DNA from: Salvia splendens
Taxonomy: Eukaryota; Streptophyta; Magnoliopsida; Lamiales; Lamiaceae
Assembly: GCF_004379255.2 (NCBI RefSeq)
Contig: NC_056042.1
Coordinates: forward strand, 29,739,928 to 29,803,927
Direction: 5' to 3'
DNA: 64,000 nucleotides
The notes below the pieces were generated by a model. It did no database searches and was not told where the DNA came from. It saw only the letters and a list, made by a program, of their open reading frames with translations. Of the stretch, positions 34,001 to 47,030 are shown one piece after another; within the stretch, counting starts at the first letter, position 1, and every line of letters starts with the position of its first letter. A program made the translations under genes and the position numbers.

Positions 34001-35779
34001 GCCAAAATTGCTTTTAAACTTAAAAGGCACAGTTAGTGCATAACAAGTAGAGACACATTCAAATATAAACAATCGATTAAGTCCTAATATCAAAATTCCT
34101 AGGTATACCTTGAGAGAATTTTGAGGAAACCTGAAATTGATGCATTTTCTGAAGAACTGAAGCCTCATCAGGTTGGTGCATTAAAGAGTTTACATACATA
34201 CCATTTTCAAGTTCATTTAGTATTATATTGTTGACAATCTTTTCATGTGATTCTGAATGTTGACAGAAAGCAACTTTGCCTGACAATTTTACTGTTCTTG
34301 ATCGAGCCATGATTGAGCATAATCTTCTTAGTGCTAGCAAACTTTATACAAATATTAGGTGGGTGGGCATGTCTTTGGATCCTTTCTGTTGATTGAAATT
34401 TGAACATACTGATTTCATAATTTCTTCTGGTTTGTATGATGGTTAACTCTGAGTCTGTTGTACAGTTTTGAAGAGTTGGGCACATTGCTGGGTATCGCTC
34501 CTCAAAAGGTTCTCTTCTATCTCCAATAAAAAATGATACCATCACTCTGTTGAATTAGAGATCTAAAGGAATAGATAAATTTGTTTCATAACTCAATTTT
34601 CTTGAGTTGGAGACTTTTTATCTCTTGTCTTATTCATATTTAGGCAAAAGAAAGCTTATTCTAAGATGAGATATTTTGGGTGCTGCTAGATCCTCGTATT
34701 TTTCTGCCTTAAGTTCCAATTTTAATATGCTCATTAGGCTGTGACTTGCTAATTCTACCACTTTGATACCAGCTGGTTTTGACAGACTGAAGTCATAAAT
34801 AATTTATACTCCTTTTTTTAAATGCCATATCCTTTTCTAAATCACTTTTAATCCCTATGTTTCTCCAAATCTTGCTAAAGGGTTGGAGAATTTTCAGTAT
34901 TTACTAAAGCTTCAATCATTTTTGGCAGGCGGAGAAAATAGCTTCTAGAATGATCTGTGAAGATAGGATGAGGGGATCTATTGATCAGGTAAAACTAGAC
35001 TTCCAATTAATTTTCAATCCTACTGTTTCTTTGGTGTTTTCATCTTCTTTCTGTTTTAAAGTTTGATTTTTGGTAGTCAATATTCATCCCCTTTCTCTCT
35101 GGTTCTTTTCTTGGTTCTAAGATATAATTAGCAATATTCTATTCATTCAATAACAAACTTTGCCAGGTCGAAGCTGTTATTCATTTTGAGGATGACGCCG
35201 AGGAATTGCAGCAATGGGATCAACAGGTAATGATGCATGCATATATTCAAGCTTTCAAACTAGACATACAGTTTTTTTTTACCTCCTACTATGATCTTGT
35301 TATGTTAGCATATTGCAAATATATATTTTGAGACACATCATCTTTGAGCTTTAGAGGCTCGACCACTGTGAATTAACAGTTGCAGTTTGAGCCACGTGTC
35401 TGGAGCTTGAGGCAACGTATCTCAACCCTCAAGCAACAACCATGACTCGAGCTTTGGAGGCTTGATCTATGATACCTTAATTACTGAGACACATGATCAA
35501 GTGTCAGAGGCTCGAGAAATGGTTACGACTTGGCTATGCTTGATTAGCTAGTCAGTATTGCTAAACTGTCATTATTTAATTTCGTATTCTAAAAGATTGT
35601 CCATGAATTCTTTATTCTTAGAGTTTAGATTATTATTCCCTTAAATTCATATTCAGTTTAAGTTTTTACCTAGATCATGGGCTAATATTTAACTTGTTTG
35701 GCAGATATTTGGCTTGTGTCAGGCTCTCAATGAAATTCTTGATAGCATGGCGAAGAAGGGTTTTCCCATTCCTGTCTAA
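31050..35779 (+). CDS. CSN4: COP9 signalosome subunit 4, 14 exons, intact
   Basis: Core subunit of the COP9 signalosome, the nuclear complex that removes NEDD8/RUB from cullin ligases; CSN4 contacts the catalytic subunit region. Exons: 31050-31179, 31291-31442, 32021-32124, 32223-32283, 32406-32498, 32575-32675, 33411-33519, 33918-33962, 34103-34171, 34267-34358, 34466-34508, 34929-34988, 35167-35226, 35705-35779. All borders are GT-AG and phases join into 397 codons plus stop, the usual plant length. It starts [23 protein letters not shown]-like helices follow ([40 protein letters not shown]). The PCI/winged-helix part is at about 300-397 ([40 protein letters not shown]). It ends [11 protein letters not shown] damaged CSN4 fragment lies upstream at 28803-29354. 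Confidence 0.95.
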
Positions 35780-36046
35780 TACTCACATTCTTTTTTGGTA
35801 AATTTTACTATGGTGATGAAATCCAACTTTTATATGAAGCAGGCACTTTTTGATGTAGTGCTCTATCTAGATTTTCAACTTAGTAGAAAATTTGAGTTAC
35901 TATTAGTTGTTTCACTGAGCCAGAGATCCCACAATCTTAATTTGTATCTTCTGTCTAGCTGCATTTCATCAACTGAATATCATCTTTGCATGACAGAGAG
36001 ATCCCAACATCAAAACCACTTTTTTTTTTATCATCACTAGCTCTTA
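35780..36046. other. CSN4 3' flank
   Basis: Likely 3' UTR and convergent spacer between CSN4 and the OVATE pseudogene. It includes a CACACACACGCA/TATATATA microsatellite just beyond 36050. No gene seen. Confidence 0.5.
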
Positions 36047-36905
36047 CTACTTCGCGCGCACACACACGCACATATATATAGTACAATCAATGTCGATATA
36101 TATACTTTTATTAATAAGGGAGTAGTAATTTGTAGTTCTGAGATTAGGTTTTAGGGTCCAGTGAAAACTTCCTTCCATGTCTGAGAAAGCCTTCAAGATG
36201 GCTTTATGATGCATCCTTGAATTTAAAGAGAGAAAGCTCATCAAGAGCTGCTCCAAATCGGTCGGTTCAAAAATGCGTCTCTCCACAATCATCTCCAGCA
36301 TCGATCTTTTGAAGTCTTGGGTAGGGATCAGCTGACCTCTTGAGGATTACAAACTTCTCATTCACCTGCATGTGCTCTAGCTTTTCTGTCTGCTCTGCTA
36401 TGTTGCTGTCTTTCTAATCTTTCTAACCATAACGTTTGAACCTGCGCATTGGCCTTCCAGATTTCTCATTTGTGTTGCGAGACTCCTCTGATTGTTTACA
36501 GCTTAGAATAGAAGAAGAAGAGCTGTTATCATTTCCAGCCAAAGAAGCTTTTGGTTTCTTCATCATGATTCTCTCTTTTTTCCTAGTTGGAGCTCTCTCA
36601 TTCAGTGTGTGCTTATCCTCTCTTTTGACTCTGGTAAATGCTTGTGTTGGAATTTTTTTGTGCATTATGAATAATCTTGGTTCAGTTTGAGGAAGATTGG
36701 ACTTGGTGGAGAGGTGGTTTGATGAAGATGGGAGGTCTGGGAAAGTGGGTAGTGAAATATCATAGGTTTTAGAGATGTGGGAGTGAGGCAGAGGGGTTTT
36801 AACTAGTGTGGATGGATCAATGGCACGACAGATTTGTATGGAGTTGAGAAAAAAGAGACCGAGTTTTGGACCTTTGCCCATCTTCTCAATGCAAGCAATA
36901 TTCAA
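36047..36905 (-). pseudogene. OVATE family protein gene, disabled by stops and a frameshift
   Basis: A transcriptional repressor family of plant growth. The reading frame starts at 36905 or, better, at the second Met (36881, MGKGPKLGLFFLNSIQICRA). It runs through a basic middle (ERAPTRKKERIMMKKPKASL) to RRFKRYG. Two in-frame TAG codons follow, where the copy near 48400-48500 reads SKDW. The frame then continues as KDSNIAEQTEKLEHMQVNEK and FVILKRSADPY. One extra C shifts into the OVATE domain: DFKRSMLEMIVERRIFEPTD, then LEQLLMSFLSLNSRMHHKAI. An unusual intron from GGTTAG could in theory remove the stops, but the intact coding copy argues against it. Confidence 0.75.
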
Positions 36906-37341
36906 AGAGTAGGAAAGTAAGTTAGAGCAAGTGGTATTGATTCACCAAGACCATCTCTATATATAGAAATCAAGAGAGGCCAAGTAACAGAATCTATACT
37001 TAAATAATGGCTGCTTTATGGCAACTCAATCTAAGTGATAGCAAAAGATTGATTAATGTGGGAATATTTGATAGTATTTTTTAGTTTCTATTCGTCATTT
37101 TAACATTTTTTTCATTCTTTCTTAGACCAATCTTTTGCAATCATTTTTCTTCATTAACTAATTTTAGCCCTTCCTAATCTCCAACATCTAACAATCGGTC
37201 GTCATCTGTCTTTAGTATTGGCCAAAAAATTAATCTGAAACAATTTTGGAAAAATTAATTATAAAGAGAGAAAGAAAGAAAGAAATGTGTGATGGGTTAA
37301 GCCACTTCACTGCATATGAGTCCAAGATATATGAACAACTC
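36906..37341 (-). promoter_or_regulatory. Upstream spacer of the OVATE pseudogene
   Basis: AT-rich 5' flank of the OVATE pseudogene, with no coding sequence. It ends where homology to the duplicate block begins (about 37342). Confidence 0.4.
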
Positions 37342-37460
37342 AAAAGAGCACGGATGAGAGTGTTGTGCTTTTGGAGAAGAGTATGAAATTAAAAATGAAT
37401 AAAGATGGATTTTGGCCCACATTTGTGCTCTTGCGCGCAAGAATACGTTCGTGGATGCTC
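37342..37460. mobile_element. Truncated right end of the Harbinger element seen whole at 50763-51369
   Basis: AAAAGAGCACGGATGAGAGT through GTGGATGCTC matches 51251-51369 closely and ends at the same OVATE-gene junction (TTAACTTTTAACAAG). The left part of the element is absent. The duplication break therefore lies inside it. Confidence 0.75.
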
Positions 37461-37600
37461 TTAACTTTTAACAAGTGTGGATGGATCAACGGCACGCCAT
37501 ATTTGTATGGAGTCGAGAAAAGAGAGTAACTTTTGGACCTTCCCATCTTCACAAATACTACCATGCAATATTCAAGGATTAGGAAAGTAAATAAAAGACA
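37461..37600 (-). pseudogene. 5' fragment of an OVATE gene
   Basis: MGRSKSYSLFS from 37546, homologous to the start at 51453 (MGRSKTYSFLDAILICRAVD) and to the pseudogene at 36047-36905. A small insertion shifts the frame after SLFS. It is cut off by the transposon end at 37460. Confidence 0.65.
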
Positions 37601-37696
37601 GTACTAAAATTTCCTTGAATAAACATAGCAACAACTTTGACATTTTATATTGAATTTCATTGTTGAATAAGTAATTACTGACTTGGCCCTATGTTT

Positions 37697-37966
37697 CACT
37701 TATTCTTCGTCCCACTTAAGATGACACGTTTTCCTTTCTAATTTGTTCCAACTAAGATGACACATTTCCTTTTTTGAAAAATTTTCTCTCCAATTAATAT
37801 ACTCAACCACTTTATCTCACTCCTATTAAAATATTCATCTCTCTTTTTCTCTCTATTTTAATACTTACACTCACATTTTCTCTCTCCAATTAAACACATT
37901 AATCAATAACTCCTAAAATCCCATACAGGCCAAGGAATGTATCTATCTTAGCCGGGACGGAGGGAG
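37697..37966. mobile_element. Degenerate Stowaway MITE (copy A)
   Basis: It ends GGGACGGAGGGAG plus TA. The left side CGTCCCACTTAAGATGACAC is eroded. The same element is at the same place in copy B (about 51603-51870), so it predates the duplication. Confidence 0.7.
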
Positions 37967-38288
37967 TATTAAAAAATTCAGAATAGACATTTTCACTACT
38001 ATCTTAATGTACTTATATCTTGGCTGGAAATCGGAGCTGATAAGATGAGGCAAAAACAAGTACTATGAAAACTGGTAGCATAAATATTAACTAAGCATTC
38101 AACTCTTACAGTCAGTACAGTAGTATAGATATCTACTCTGGATAACTTAACAAAATTGATTGATCAGATAAATTGGTGCTGCAGTTGCTCTATAAAGAGG
38201 GGTTAAAATTCCTCACTAAAAGAAGAGAAACAAAAGCATTTACAGTCTGTGTCAACACAAATGTATTTGCAATTTCCTAGCTATGGGC

Positions 38289-41200
38289 TTAATCCTCAAT
38301 TGACTGAATCTCACCCATCATGATCCTGTTGCTAACCACATTAAATCCTAAAACAGATGGACTCACTTTCTTCCCTTTCTTCCCCTTCTTCTTTCCACCT
38401 CCTTTCACATCCCCATCACTCGCTGCCACGCCACCTTTCGCTGAGCCCAATCCATCAACAAAGTTCGTATTCACATCTCTCATTGTCGAGCTATAAGCCT
38501 TGTCATTGTTCTGGCTTTTGAAGGCAACTTCAAGAACATCCGCAGGCAAAAAGTCTTTGTAATTTAGAAATTTGTCGATGAACTCGTGGTCGGGATCAAA
38601 TGAACCAAGATTTTCTATCAGAAGCGTTTTGGCTTCCTCTCTTGATTGCTTAAAACAGAACTCCAGGAAACTGGTATCTGCAAGAAAGAATGGAGTGGAT
38701 ACAATTATGTCAACTCTAAACAAAACCAGAAATGGCAACGAGAGTAGAATGAAGTAATTGTAATAGATACCTTTGGAACCTACAAGTCTGGCGCACTCAC
38801 TCTCGCACCATTCCTTGAAGTCCATGGCCTCTGATCACAGTATATAGGAGAGAGAATTTCAGTTTTAAATTTCCTTCTTTGAGAAATAAATAAAAAAAAT
38901 CAAGTTTATCAAAATTGCACACCTGAATTTTTGTTGGAGGCATTCTTCTTCCCTTTCATTGAGGACCGAGTGAAGGAAGCTGTTGAAGAAAGTGAATACT
39001 CAGCAGGCCTTCCGCCGATGGATTTCTCTCGGTTCAATGGACCACCGGCATTTCCTTTCACAGGTGGGGTTTTGCTTCCCCAACTGCCCTGTGTTCCAAG
39101 TTGAGGATAACCTGACCTGCACGTAATAGAGCAGAAACTCAAATCACAAAAACTACCACTAGAGAATATTTTAACAGCCAAACTTTATGCAAATTATCAA
39201 TAATTACCACCAGAGAATATTTCACCATTCATATGAAGGTATGAGAAGAATATTGGCACCAGAACATCATTGTACAGTTGTACTAAAACAATAGAGGTAG
39301 TTAGTTCAGAGAGCATGCATGTATGTGTTGGAAATATTCCCAAATTTATCTGGTTGCCGTTAATTCAAAGAGAGATAATTGGTCATTTCCTACAGTGTCA
39401 TTAATGAAAGTACCTGCTTCCCAAGTCCCAACACTTCAACCATAATATCAAAATGATAACCATCCAAAGTAGAATTAAATGTCAGCTCATGTATATCACC
39501 TGTTATGCATCTTTTTGTTTTTTCACACCTGTGATGCATCTCCAATCACAGTGCATGTGAGGGCAGACAGACAAGATTATCGACCGGTTCAACTAATAAT
39601 ACACCCCTTTTTCACAAAAATAAAAACAACATCCATATATCACCTAGGAGATAAATAATCTTCAGCTGGTACAACATGAGATATACGAATAGACACTTCT
39701 GTCCTATGACATCTGCCATCACATACCTTTTAACACCCCAAAACCTCTTTTTCTACCAAATCCAAATATTAACTTTGTTAAAGAATCATATATCCAAGAC
39801 CTAACATCGTATCTATTCAACAAACAATTAACATGCAAAATTATAAAACTAATATGCCCCAAAAAAAACCAGCTTCAAGGTCTATGCATCACGAAACATT
39901 ACTTCATCAACAACTATTGTAACTCTGATATGTAGATTATAAAAAATAAAGAAAGAGCCGTACTGCTTTGCCTCTGGTTTCACTTGATCCAGTGGCCCCC
40001 AGAAGAGATCATCCTCCACTTTATTTTTTGTCTGCGAAGAAACTTGTCTAGGGGATGGAGCCTTTGAAGGTGGTGATCCAGGGACCGACCATGAGGAAAC
40101 ACTTCCACGGGCAGTTTGGTTAGTTGCAGATTTCTGAGGAACTGGCACCGGAATTGCAGGTACAGATGGCAAGGACCTTTGTTGTTCCTTTAGGATATCC
40201 CTGAGTGAAGTTGGCTTATGAGACTTGCCGGAATCAGTGGACCAAGCAGGGCCAGGAGATGGGCTCGCAGACTCCTCCTTCCACATAACAAAATCACCAA
40301 AGGAGGGGCCTGATGGCACTGCTGTAAAAGCTTCCTTCTCTTGCTGCATCTGCCGAGTAATTTTTCCCTTGTCATTTGAACTTGATCCAACAGCCACGTC
40401 AACCGAAGTTGCAGGAGCAACCTTAGCTGCAGCGTTCTTACCTTTAGAAGCCTTTTTACGACTCTTTTTAGTATCTTTAGCCTCGATAAAGTCATCATCA
40501 TCAACAGCCTTATTTTGTGAGCTCGCTGTTTTCGAAGACACTCCCCAGGTAGCACTTTCAGAAACTTCCATTTCTCTCTCGACGGACTTGGCAGCAACAT
40601 CCCAAAATAGATCTTCAGCCTGGTTCTTCTTGTTCTTCTGGATTGAGGAATTCTCGGATTTGAACTCGGCACTGGTATCCTGGTGAGTTATGTTAGGTGC
40701 CTTATTATCAGAACTCAAAACTACCCCAGCCCAGGGTGGAGAAATGGCGACAGAGGTTAGAGATGTTGAGATATCCGAAACAGCCACTTCTTCTTGTGCT
40801 CTCCTCCTCTGCTCTTCCTGTTGTATTTCAAGCAATGATTTTGGCTTGAAACCAGGTGCAGGCTTCCATGCACGTTGTCCAGTATGAGTGTGATCAGAAG
40901 CAGAAACAGGTTGTTCTGTCTGACCCTTGCTCTCAACAACTACCCCATCACCTGTAGCATTCCAGGAAGACAGTGATTGATTTCCAGGTAAATCCACATC
41001 ATCAGCAGTCTTACTCTCCTTAATGGGAACAGGTGCCTCAAGTGCATCTAGATGGACAGACATTGTCTCAGGTTTTTCCTGAAGCATGTTTGATCTTCCA
41101 CTTTCTGGTTTAGGCTGTTGTGGCTTAGACACACCCTTTACCAACTCAGTAGAAACCTTCAAAGCCTTTTGCTTTTTGGATTTCTTCTCTACCGGCTTCT

Positions 41201-43519
41201 TTGCTTCCTCGGCCTCAGGAATTTTCATTTCCTTAACAGGTAAGGACTCACTAGTGACTTTTTCACCTAAATCTTGTGCATATGCAAGAGTTCTAGCTGA
41301 ACTCTCATTTGATGCATTTACATCTTCGTGATTATTAGCAGCAGGAAATTCCTGTTTAAGTGTTTCCGATAAACATACTACAGCTGTAGGAATCAAAGCA
41401 ACATCAGAAGTTGTAGATCTGACAGTTTCATCATCATACGACGTACGTTCCAATGGCTTGTTGTTGGTCACCTCTGACACGCCTATTTCTTCCATTCCAC
41501 CAGTTTGTATAGAAGATATGTCTTGCTGCTTATCAACAATTTGATGAGGCAGGATGGCATTCCAATTCCTTTGCTCCACGTTATTGGAAAAAGTTGAATG
41601 TGGGGCATGCGTAGATGTTTCTGGAACAACATTTGGGCTAAAATCTTGTGAAATACTGGGAGGAGTAACAGGTAAGACAACATTTTCATGTTGTGGATTT
41701 GAGGTTTGAAGCTGAAGACCCATTTTAAATAACTCGTGTTGTCGAAATGGGGCATGATCAACACTATTAATCCCTGCAGCCAAAGCTTCAGCCTGCAAAT
41801 GCTGGAATGATGGATCACCCAATCGCTGATTAGAATTCTGCTCAGAGAGCAACTGAGAAATCAATTGTTGCTGATGCAATAATTGTTGCTGCTCTTCCTG
41901 CTTCTGTTGCTGCTTTAAAAGCAGTAGCTTATCCAAAATGGATTGTTGTGGTGGAACTGGCACCTGAGATTGCAGCTGCAGCATATACTGCTGTTGCAAC
42001 AAACTTAGCAGTTGCGGGTCTTGGGACAGACCAGACACGAGTAGGTTCTCCGGTGTTAATAGGTTGGATGGATTGTCCATGGATTTGGGTAATAAATTAC
42101 TCATAGATGGATTCTGCATCTGCAGCCTTTGCTGCAAGCTAACTGCAGATTGTGGAGGAAAATTCTGAGAGTGATGAATGTCCAACTTATTCTGAAGTGG
42201 GTCCAGTCCCCCTTGGACAGGGAAATTCAACCAACCACCCATTCCATTGTTGACATTGGAGCTGGGTCTTTCAGCTATCCCCTGACGGGATGACAATAAA
42301 TCCACATTCTGTGAAATATTCTGTGCAAGAGCATTGTCTGCAATAGAAGACAAAAGGTTCTGGCGAGCCAATGACGCATCAGCCACTAAATCTGTCTTTG
42401 CAGCAATAGCAGCTGCATCTCTCCCTGGCCAAAATTGATAAGGACTTGGAAGAGATCTCTGCCTCTCTAGCATCATCTTTTTGGCTAATATATAAGGATC
42501 ATCCCCATTATTAGCTCCCACAGAAGGAAGTTTGTTAGAATTATTTCCACTGTATCCCTGCATAGCTGCAAATAATATTTTTGTCAGATTACAAGAATGA
42601 TATGATTCAGAGGGAAAAACTGATATAATGAAGGAACTGAAGTGACAGTAATCTTTGCTGAAATCTCAACATTAGGAACACAGTTTCTTTTTTCCCTTGT
42701 TTATATTGAAAGAGCCAAACCTTCTGAGAGAGCAAAACTTTCCAGTGCTGCAGGATTCATGCTGCCCCCCATAAGTGACTCCAGGAACCTGTTTTCAGCC
42801 TCAGTCGCCGAACCAGGTTTGTATCTTGAATCAGCTTTTGACGTTTCAGCCTCATTCAAAATAGGATGAAGATTTCCCATGTTTACATAGTTAAACCTAC
42901 CAGATGTATCTTGTATTTCATTGGGCTTAGGAGAATTGAATCCAGGAGGTGGACGTGCTTTAGCACGCAAGTGTGGCATCACATCTCCAAGTGAAGCGAA
43001 TGGACTATCAGCCGGTGCACTGGCTAAGCGAACTAGCAATTCTATGCCAAAATACCCAGCCTCAAACCATGTAATGATATCACTTCCAGAAAATGGACCT
43101 TGAATCTCGCCCTGCGGATCTTTATAGATGAGTACTAAGTCTTCAGGTGGAATCTGGGAAAGTTTGCGTGCCTCAATCTCCCTGTCCAACACTGCTGATG
43201 TTTGTCTTCTCGTCATAGGATGATCACCCATCTGGAACTGAGGTCCCTTTCTAGTGTTATGGGTATCCATTGAACTGTTCTCCAAAGCACTGTTAAAAGA
43301 TGAAGATCTCCATGAACCATCATGTCCCAGGGCACTAGACTCTCTGAAGCCAAGAATGCTCCTATTTTCTTTCAAAGCTGAACAAAGCATGAATTAGATA
43401 ATTAATAAACTATATGCAAGAACGCTAATAGAACAATCAACGCATCCAAAGGCCACCTGGAATGAATAATAACATTTCATTACAGTAATGACTTAACATC
43501 CACATACACCAGTAAATAT

Positions 43520-43550
<31 letters not shown>

Positions 43551-46500
43551 ATTCAGAGAAGATTCTGTATCACCAAAAGTTTTCAATGTTTTTGTAAATA
43601 AGATACTATTATTATTATATCAACTTATTTGTTTGGTTCATCAACACTCATTTTCTTTTCTTCATAAAACTATCAAAACGAACAATGTGATTTACCTTCA
43701 GCATTCAGTTTGTGATCAGAAGTCTGATAGTCCTGCATGGCCTCCACTTTCGCATTAGACAGGGAATATACCTGCCTTTCATCAGACAAACCTTCTGAAT
43801 CATCATGAGAAGCTGCAAGATCATCTCTACTACCTGCTAATGCAAAAGAAAACATAAACTGAATTTGCTTAAAATTTTCTGCTAAAACTGACTGAAGTTA
43901 GTGAATTGGGCACACAATAATGAGCTATACAGAGAGAAAAAATACCGATCCTGTTTCTTCTAGAATGCATAAAGTCAGTAGTTGCTCGGCCGGCAGATCC
44001 ATCTTTACTGATTTGAGGTGCACCACTGCTAACAATTTCTTCTTTCTCAATCCCCTTGAGGATAACCTACAATTGAAACTACACAATCAATTTTATAATT
44101 GACAAGCACTCAAAAACTCTTGCAACCAATAGATAGCACGCTTTACCAATTCTTCAGGTGTTGGGGAACAAAAGGCCATGGGTTCCACATATTCTTCTTG
44201 AGTTAGAGAAGGTACATGAATAAGACCCTCCAAAAACTTTGCGCAGGATCTCAAATCAACTGACCTGTAGATATCAATCAACTTCTCCCTGCTATATTTT
44301 AGAGCATGGGGCTCACAGTTAACACTATCATCCTTTTCTAAGACAGGTCCATGATTACCGGCTAAGTGAGAGACAGAGCTCCCCATAGAGTTAATCTTTC
44401 CTCTGCCAATAGAAAAGGTTGGTGCATGATTTTCTCCACGTCCCCTTCCATGTGAAAAGACAGGAACTTGTTTGTTTGGGGGTGAAGCTTGGTGGTGAGG
44501 ATCTGCTCTACCTCGGCTGTAGGATGTGTTTGGTCTCCATGGTCGAAAATGATCCCCATCCCTCTCTTCCTTTGCATGAGCACGAGGTTGAGAAGACCCT
44601 TTGTCAAGAATTATATCACTCTCTTTACTAGAACCCCCCCACTTTTCACGCACTGCGTCAACCTCTTTGTCATCAGGCCCCCAACGAGTATTCCATTTGC
44701 TCTCTCGGCGTTGATCGTGACCCTCTTTATTTGCTGGATCAGCCCATCGCTCTACTGGGGTACGGCGTACTTCACCATATTGTTTTCCAGGAGAATCAGC
44801 CCACCGTTCCACTCGTCGGTTACCAGGAAGCTCTCTTTCCCCTTCTCTCCATTGATCTTTGCGGACAGAGGAATTGGTATCCCTTTCTTCATCACGCCAA
44901 CGTTCACGCCTACCAGATTCCGTATCTCTTATGGATGGACGGAAAACATCTTTCTTGTTCTGGTCATCATTCAAGCCTTCAACTGCTCCAGGTAGTTTTG
45001 AATTATCTCGAGAATTGGCCTGTCCTTGAAGTGGACTAAGATGGTTTTCCTGCACCAGAAAACCATGTGTTGTGGCATAAATAACAACATAGAGAAAGAA
45101 TTGTTCAAAACTCAAATGCTTATTAAAATGTAGAACTCTAATTTAGAGGAATAATGTAATAAAGAATCAGGGGGGAAAGGACTAAATAGTTAATAACAAA
45201 CCCCGGTAACCACTCCAGCTTTGTTCTCCCCTGGTTTTGGAAAAAGCCATTGTGGCGATAGGGGAATGGAATTGTCAGCTCCATGAAGATCTACACCAAT
45301 AAAAAAGAGAGACAGGGTAACTAACTATTTCTATTGGATTGAAACTGAGAGAAAATATTATTCAGAATTCTTGATGTGCTTTAATCAGTTTATATGATTT
45401 ATGTTTTCTCCAATTTGCGAAAATAGTGAAAACAATAAGCAAAGTGATGAACCAAAAATTTTCTAGTGGATACAAGAGAAAAAATCAGAACCTGGTAAAC
45501 GTGCTTCTGTATTTAACCAATTTCCAAGTTGTTGCCATCCTACTTAAATACTCAACTAAAGGTTTGGAGTTCGGTGGACATGAGAACCATTAAGCAACCG
45601 AGTTGTTTGAATTATCAAGATAATGGAGTATATCAGAAATACCATTTAATGGTCAATAGTGTGACAGACCAAAAAGCTCGCAAGTATTGGCCGAGTGAAA
45701 CATACACAAAAGCATAAAAGGCTTCACCCATTTCTTTTCACAACACGTCTTCTATAGTCATTTGTAAAATTTAAGTGTCATGAAAACTAATACTAGTATT
45801 GAACAACAAATGGCATTTCAGAGTAATAACACTTCATGATAAGATTCGAAAATAAACATCCGAACCAGTACAAAAAAATAGGGAAAACTGAACTGGAGAT
45901 AATGACAATTTGACTCTTTGAAACCTCATATACTACTTCTAAACAGAGGTGCACGATTTCTCCATTAGGCACTAATTTGGGAGTGGCTGACTTAATCACA
46001 TAGGTATAAGGAATAACATTTTTCTGCTGCATTTGAATAAAATATACACGGTAAAACACATGATAAGATAAATCTAATTCCAAATAAGAGGGAGGGAAAT
46101 AGCTTCAAGCCAAACAACTATTGACTGTAAAATTTTCAAATTCACCCCAGATTATCAAGTACAGCTATCGAAAGAAATGATTTTTCAAGCACACTGATGA
46201 GTTTAACAAGGGTTAGAAAGAACCGCCAGTTAAATTACTTGGCAACACTGCACTGAAATAAATTTTAAAATTGTGAGGAATAAGGTAGCAGCTCAAATCA
46301 ATTATGCACGTTAAGCAGCCGCCACCAAATACTCCATTAGTCGAAACCAGATAGATAAATGTTGTCCCCAACAATAGGGAAGGAATTAGCTTCATGCCAA
46401 ACTACTATTGACTAAAAAATTCTCAAATTAACCTCACATTATCAAGTACTGCTATCGAAAGAAGAGATTTTTCAAGCACACTGATGAGTTTAACAAGAGT

Positions 46501-46777
46501 TAAAAGGAAGAAACTGCCATTTTCAATCCGAGAAGATGATAATTGAAAACCCTAAACCCACAATGACGTCATAAATCGAGACACGCAATAGCGGCATCAA
46601 TTCACGACTGGAAAACCATACACAAAAAAAAACAATTGACGGAGAAAACATTAAGCGGAGAAGAAAAACAATTAGGAAAAAACGGCAAGCAATAACAAAA
46701 ATAATAGGCTGCGGAGAAGAATGTGAACCTTTGGTGATCAGATTAGGACGAGAATCAAACTGAGTCTTGTCAGCCAT
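38289..46777 (-). CDS. EXA1-like GYF domain protein, copy A (GIGYF family)
   Basis: A large plant GIGYF homologue. The Arabidopsis relative EXA1 binds eIF4E-type factors, represses translation and affects immunity and potexvirus accumulation. Ten exons: 46729-46777, 45202-45290, 44147-45049, 43946-44066, 43696-43833, 42721-43377, 39964-42565, 38923-39116, 38771-38830, 38289-38677. All are GT-AG and phases join into 1733 codons. The start is [17 protein letters not shown]. An R/E/D-rich region (about 60-230) is followed by a predicted eIF4E-binding motif YSREKLI at 298-304. The GYF domain is at about 513-575 ([36 protein letters not shown]), then a Gln-rich part ([18 protein letters not shown]) and [20 protein letters not shown]. 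The conserved C-terminus includes [10 protein letters not shown] and a [10 protein letters not shown] tract, ending [11 protein letters not shown] telomere-box AAACCCTAA lies in intron 1. Confidence 0.94.
43526..43551. repeat. (TA)n microsatellite in EXA1 copy A intron
   Basis: About 13 TA units. Copy B has only TATATATA at the matching place (about 57381-57388). Confidence 0.85.
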
Positions 46778-47030
46778 TGATGATCGAGGTGGGAGAGAGA
46801 GATGCCGAAAAACCCTTTTGATTGACTGCTACACAGAATAGACGAAGGCGGGTGAAGTGTAGGGCAACGGCAGAGCATAAGATAAATCAGAGAAGGAAAA
46901 TATTGATGGCGTAGATTAACAACGTGTCACCCCCTCGCGCATGTTAGCGTTTAGGTATTATCTTTATTATTTTTTCACTTTTTTTTCTATGCATATCCGT
47001 TCAACTTCGTCATAAATTTCACTTCCATAA
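46778..47030 (-). promoter_or_regulatory. 5' UTR and promoter of EXA1 copy A
   Basis: The sequence upstream of the start codon is nearly the same as at 60559-60745. Homology fades after about 46970. A Harbinger MITE begins 254 bp upstream of the ATG. Confidence 0.5.

Noticed and set aside
40190..40686. About 160-codon ORFs in other frames of EXA1 exon 7, on both strands (also 54094-54590)
   Set aside because: They appear in both duplicate copies only because the true exon is conserved; compositions are odd (Leu/Arg-rich) and no domain is seen.
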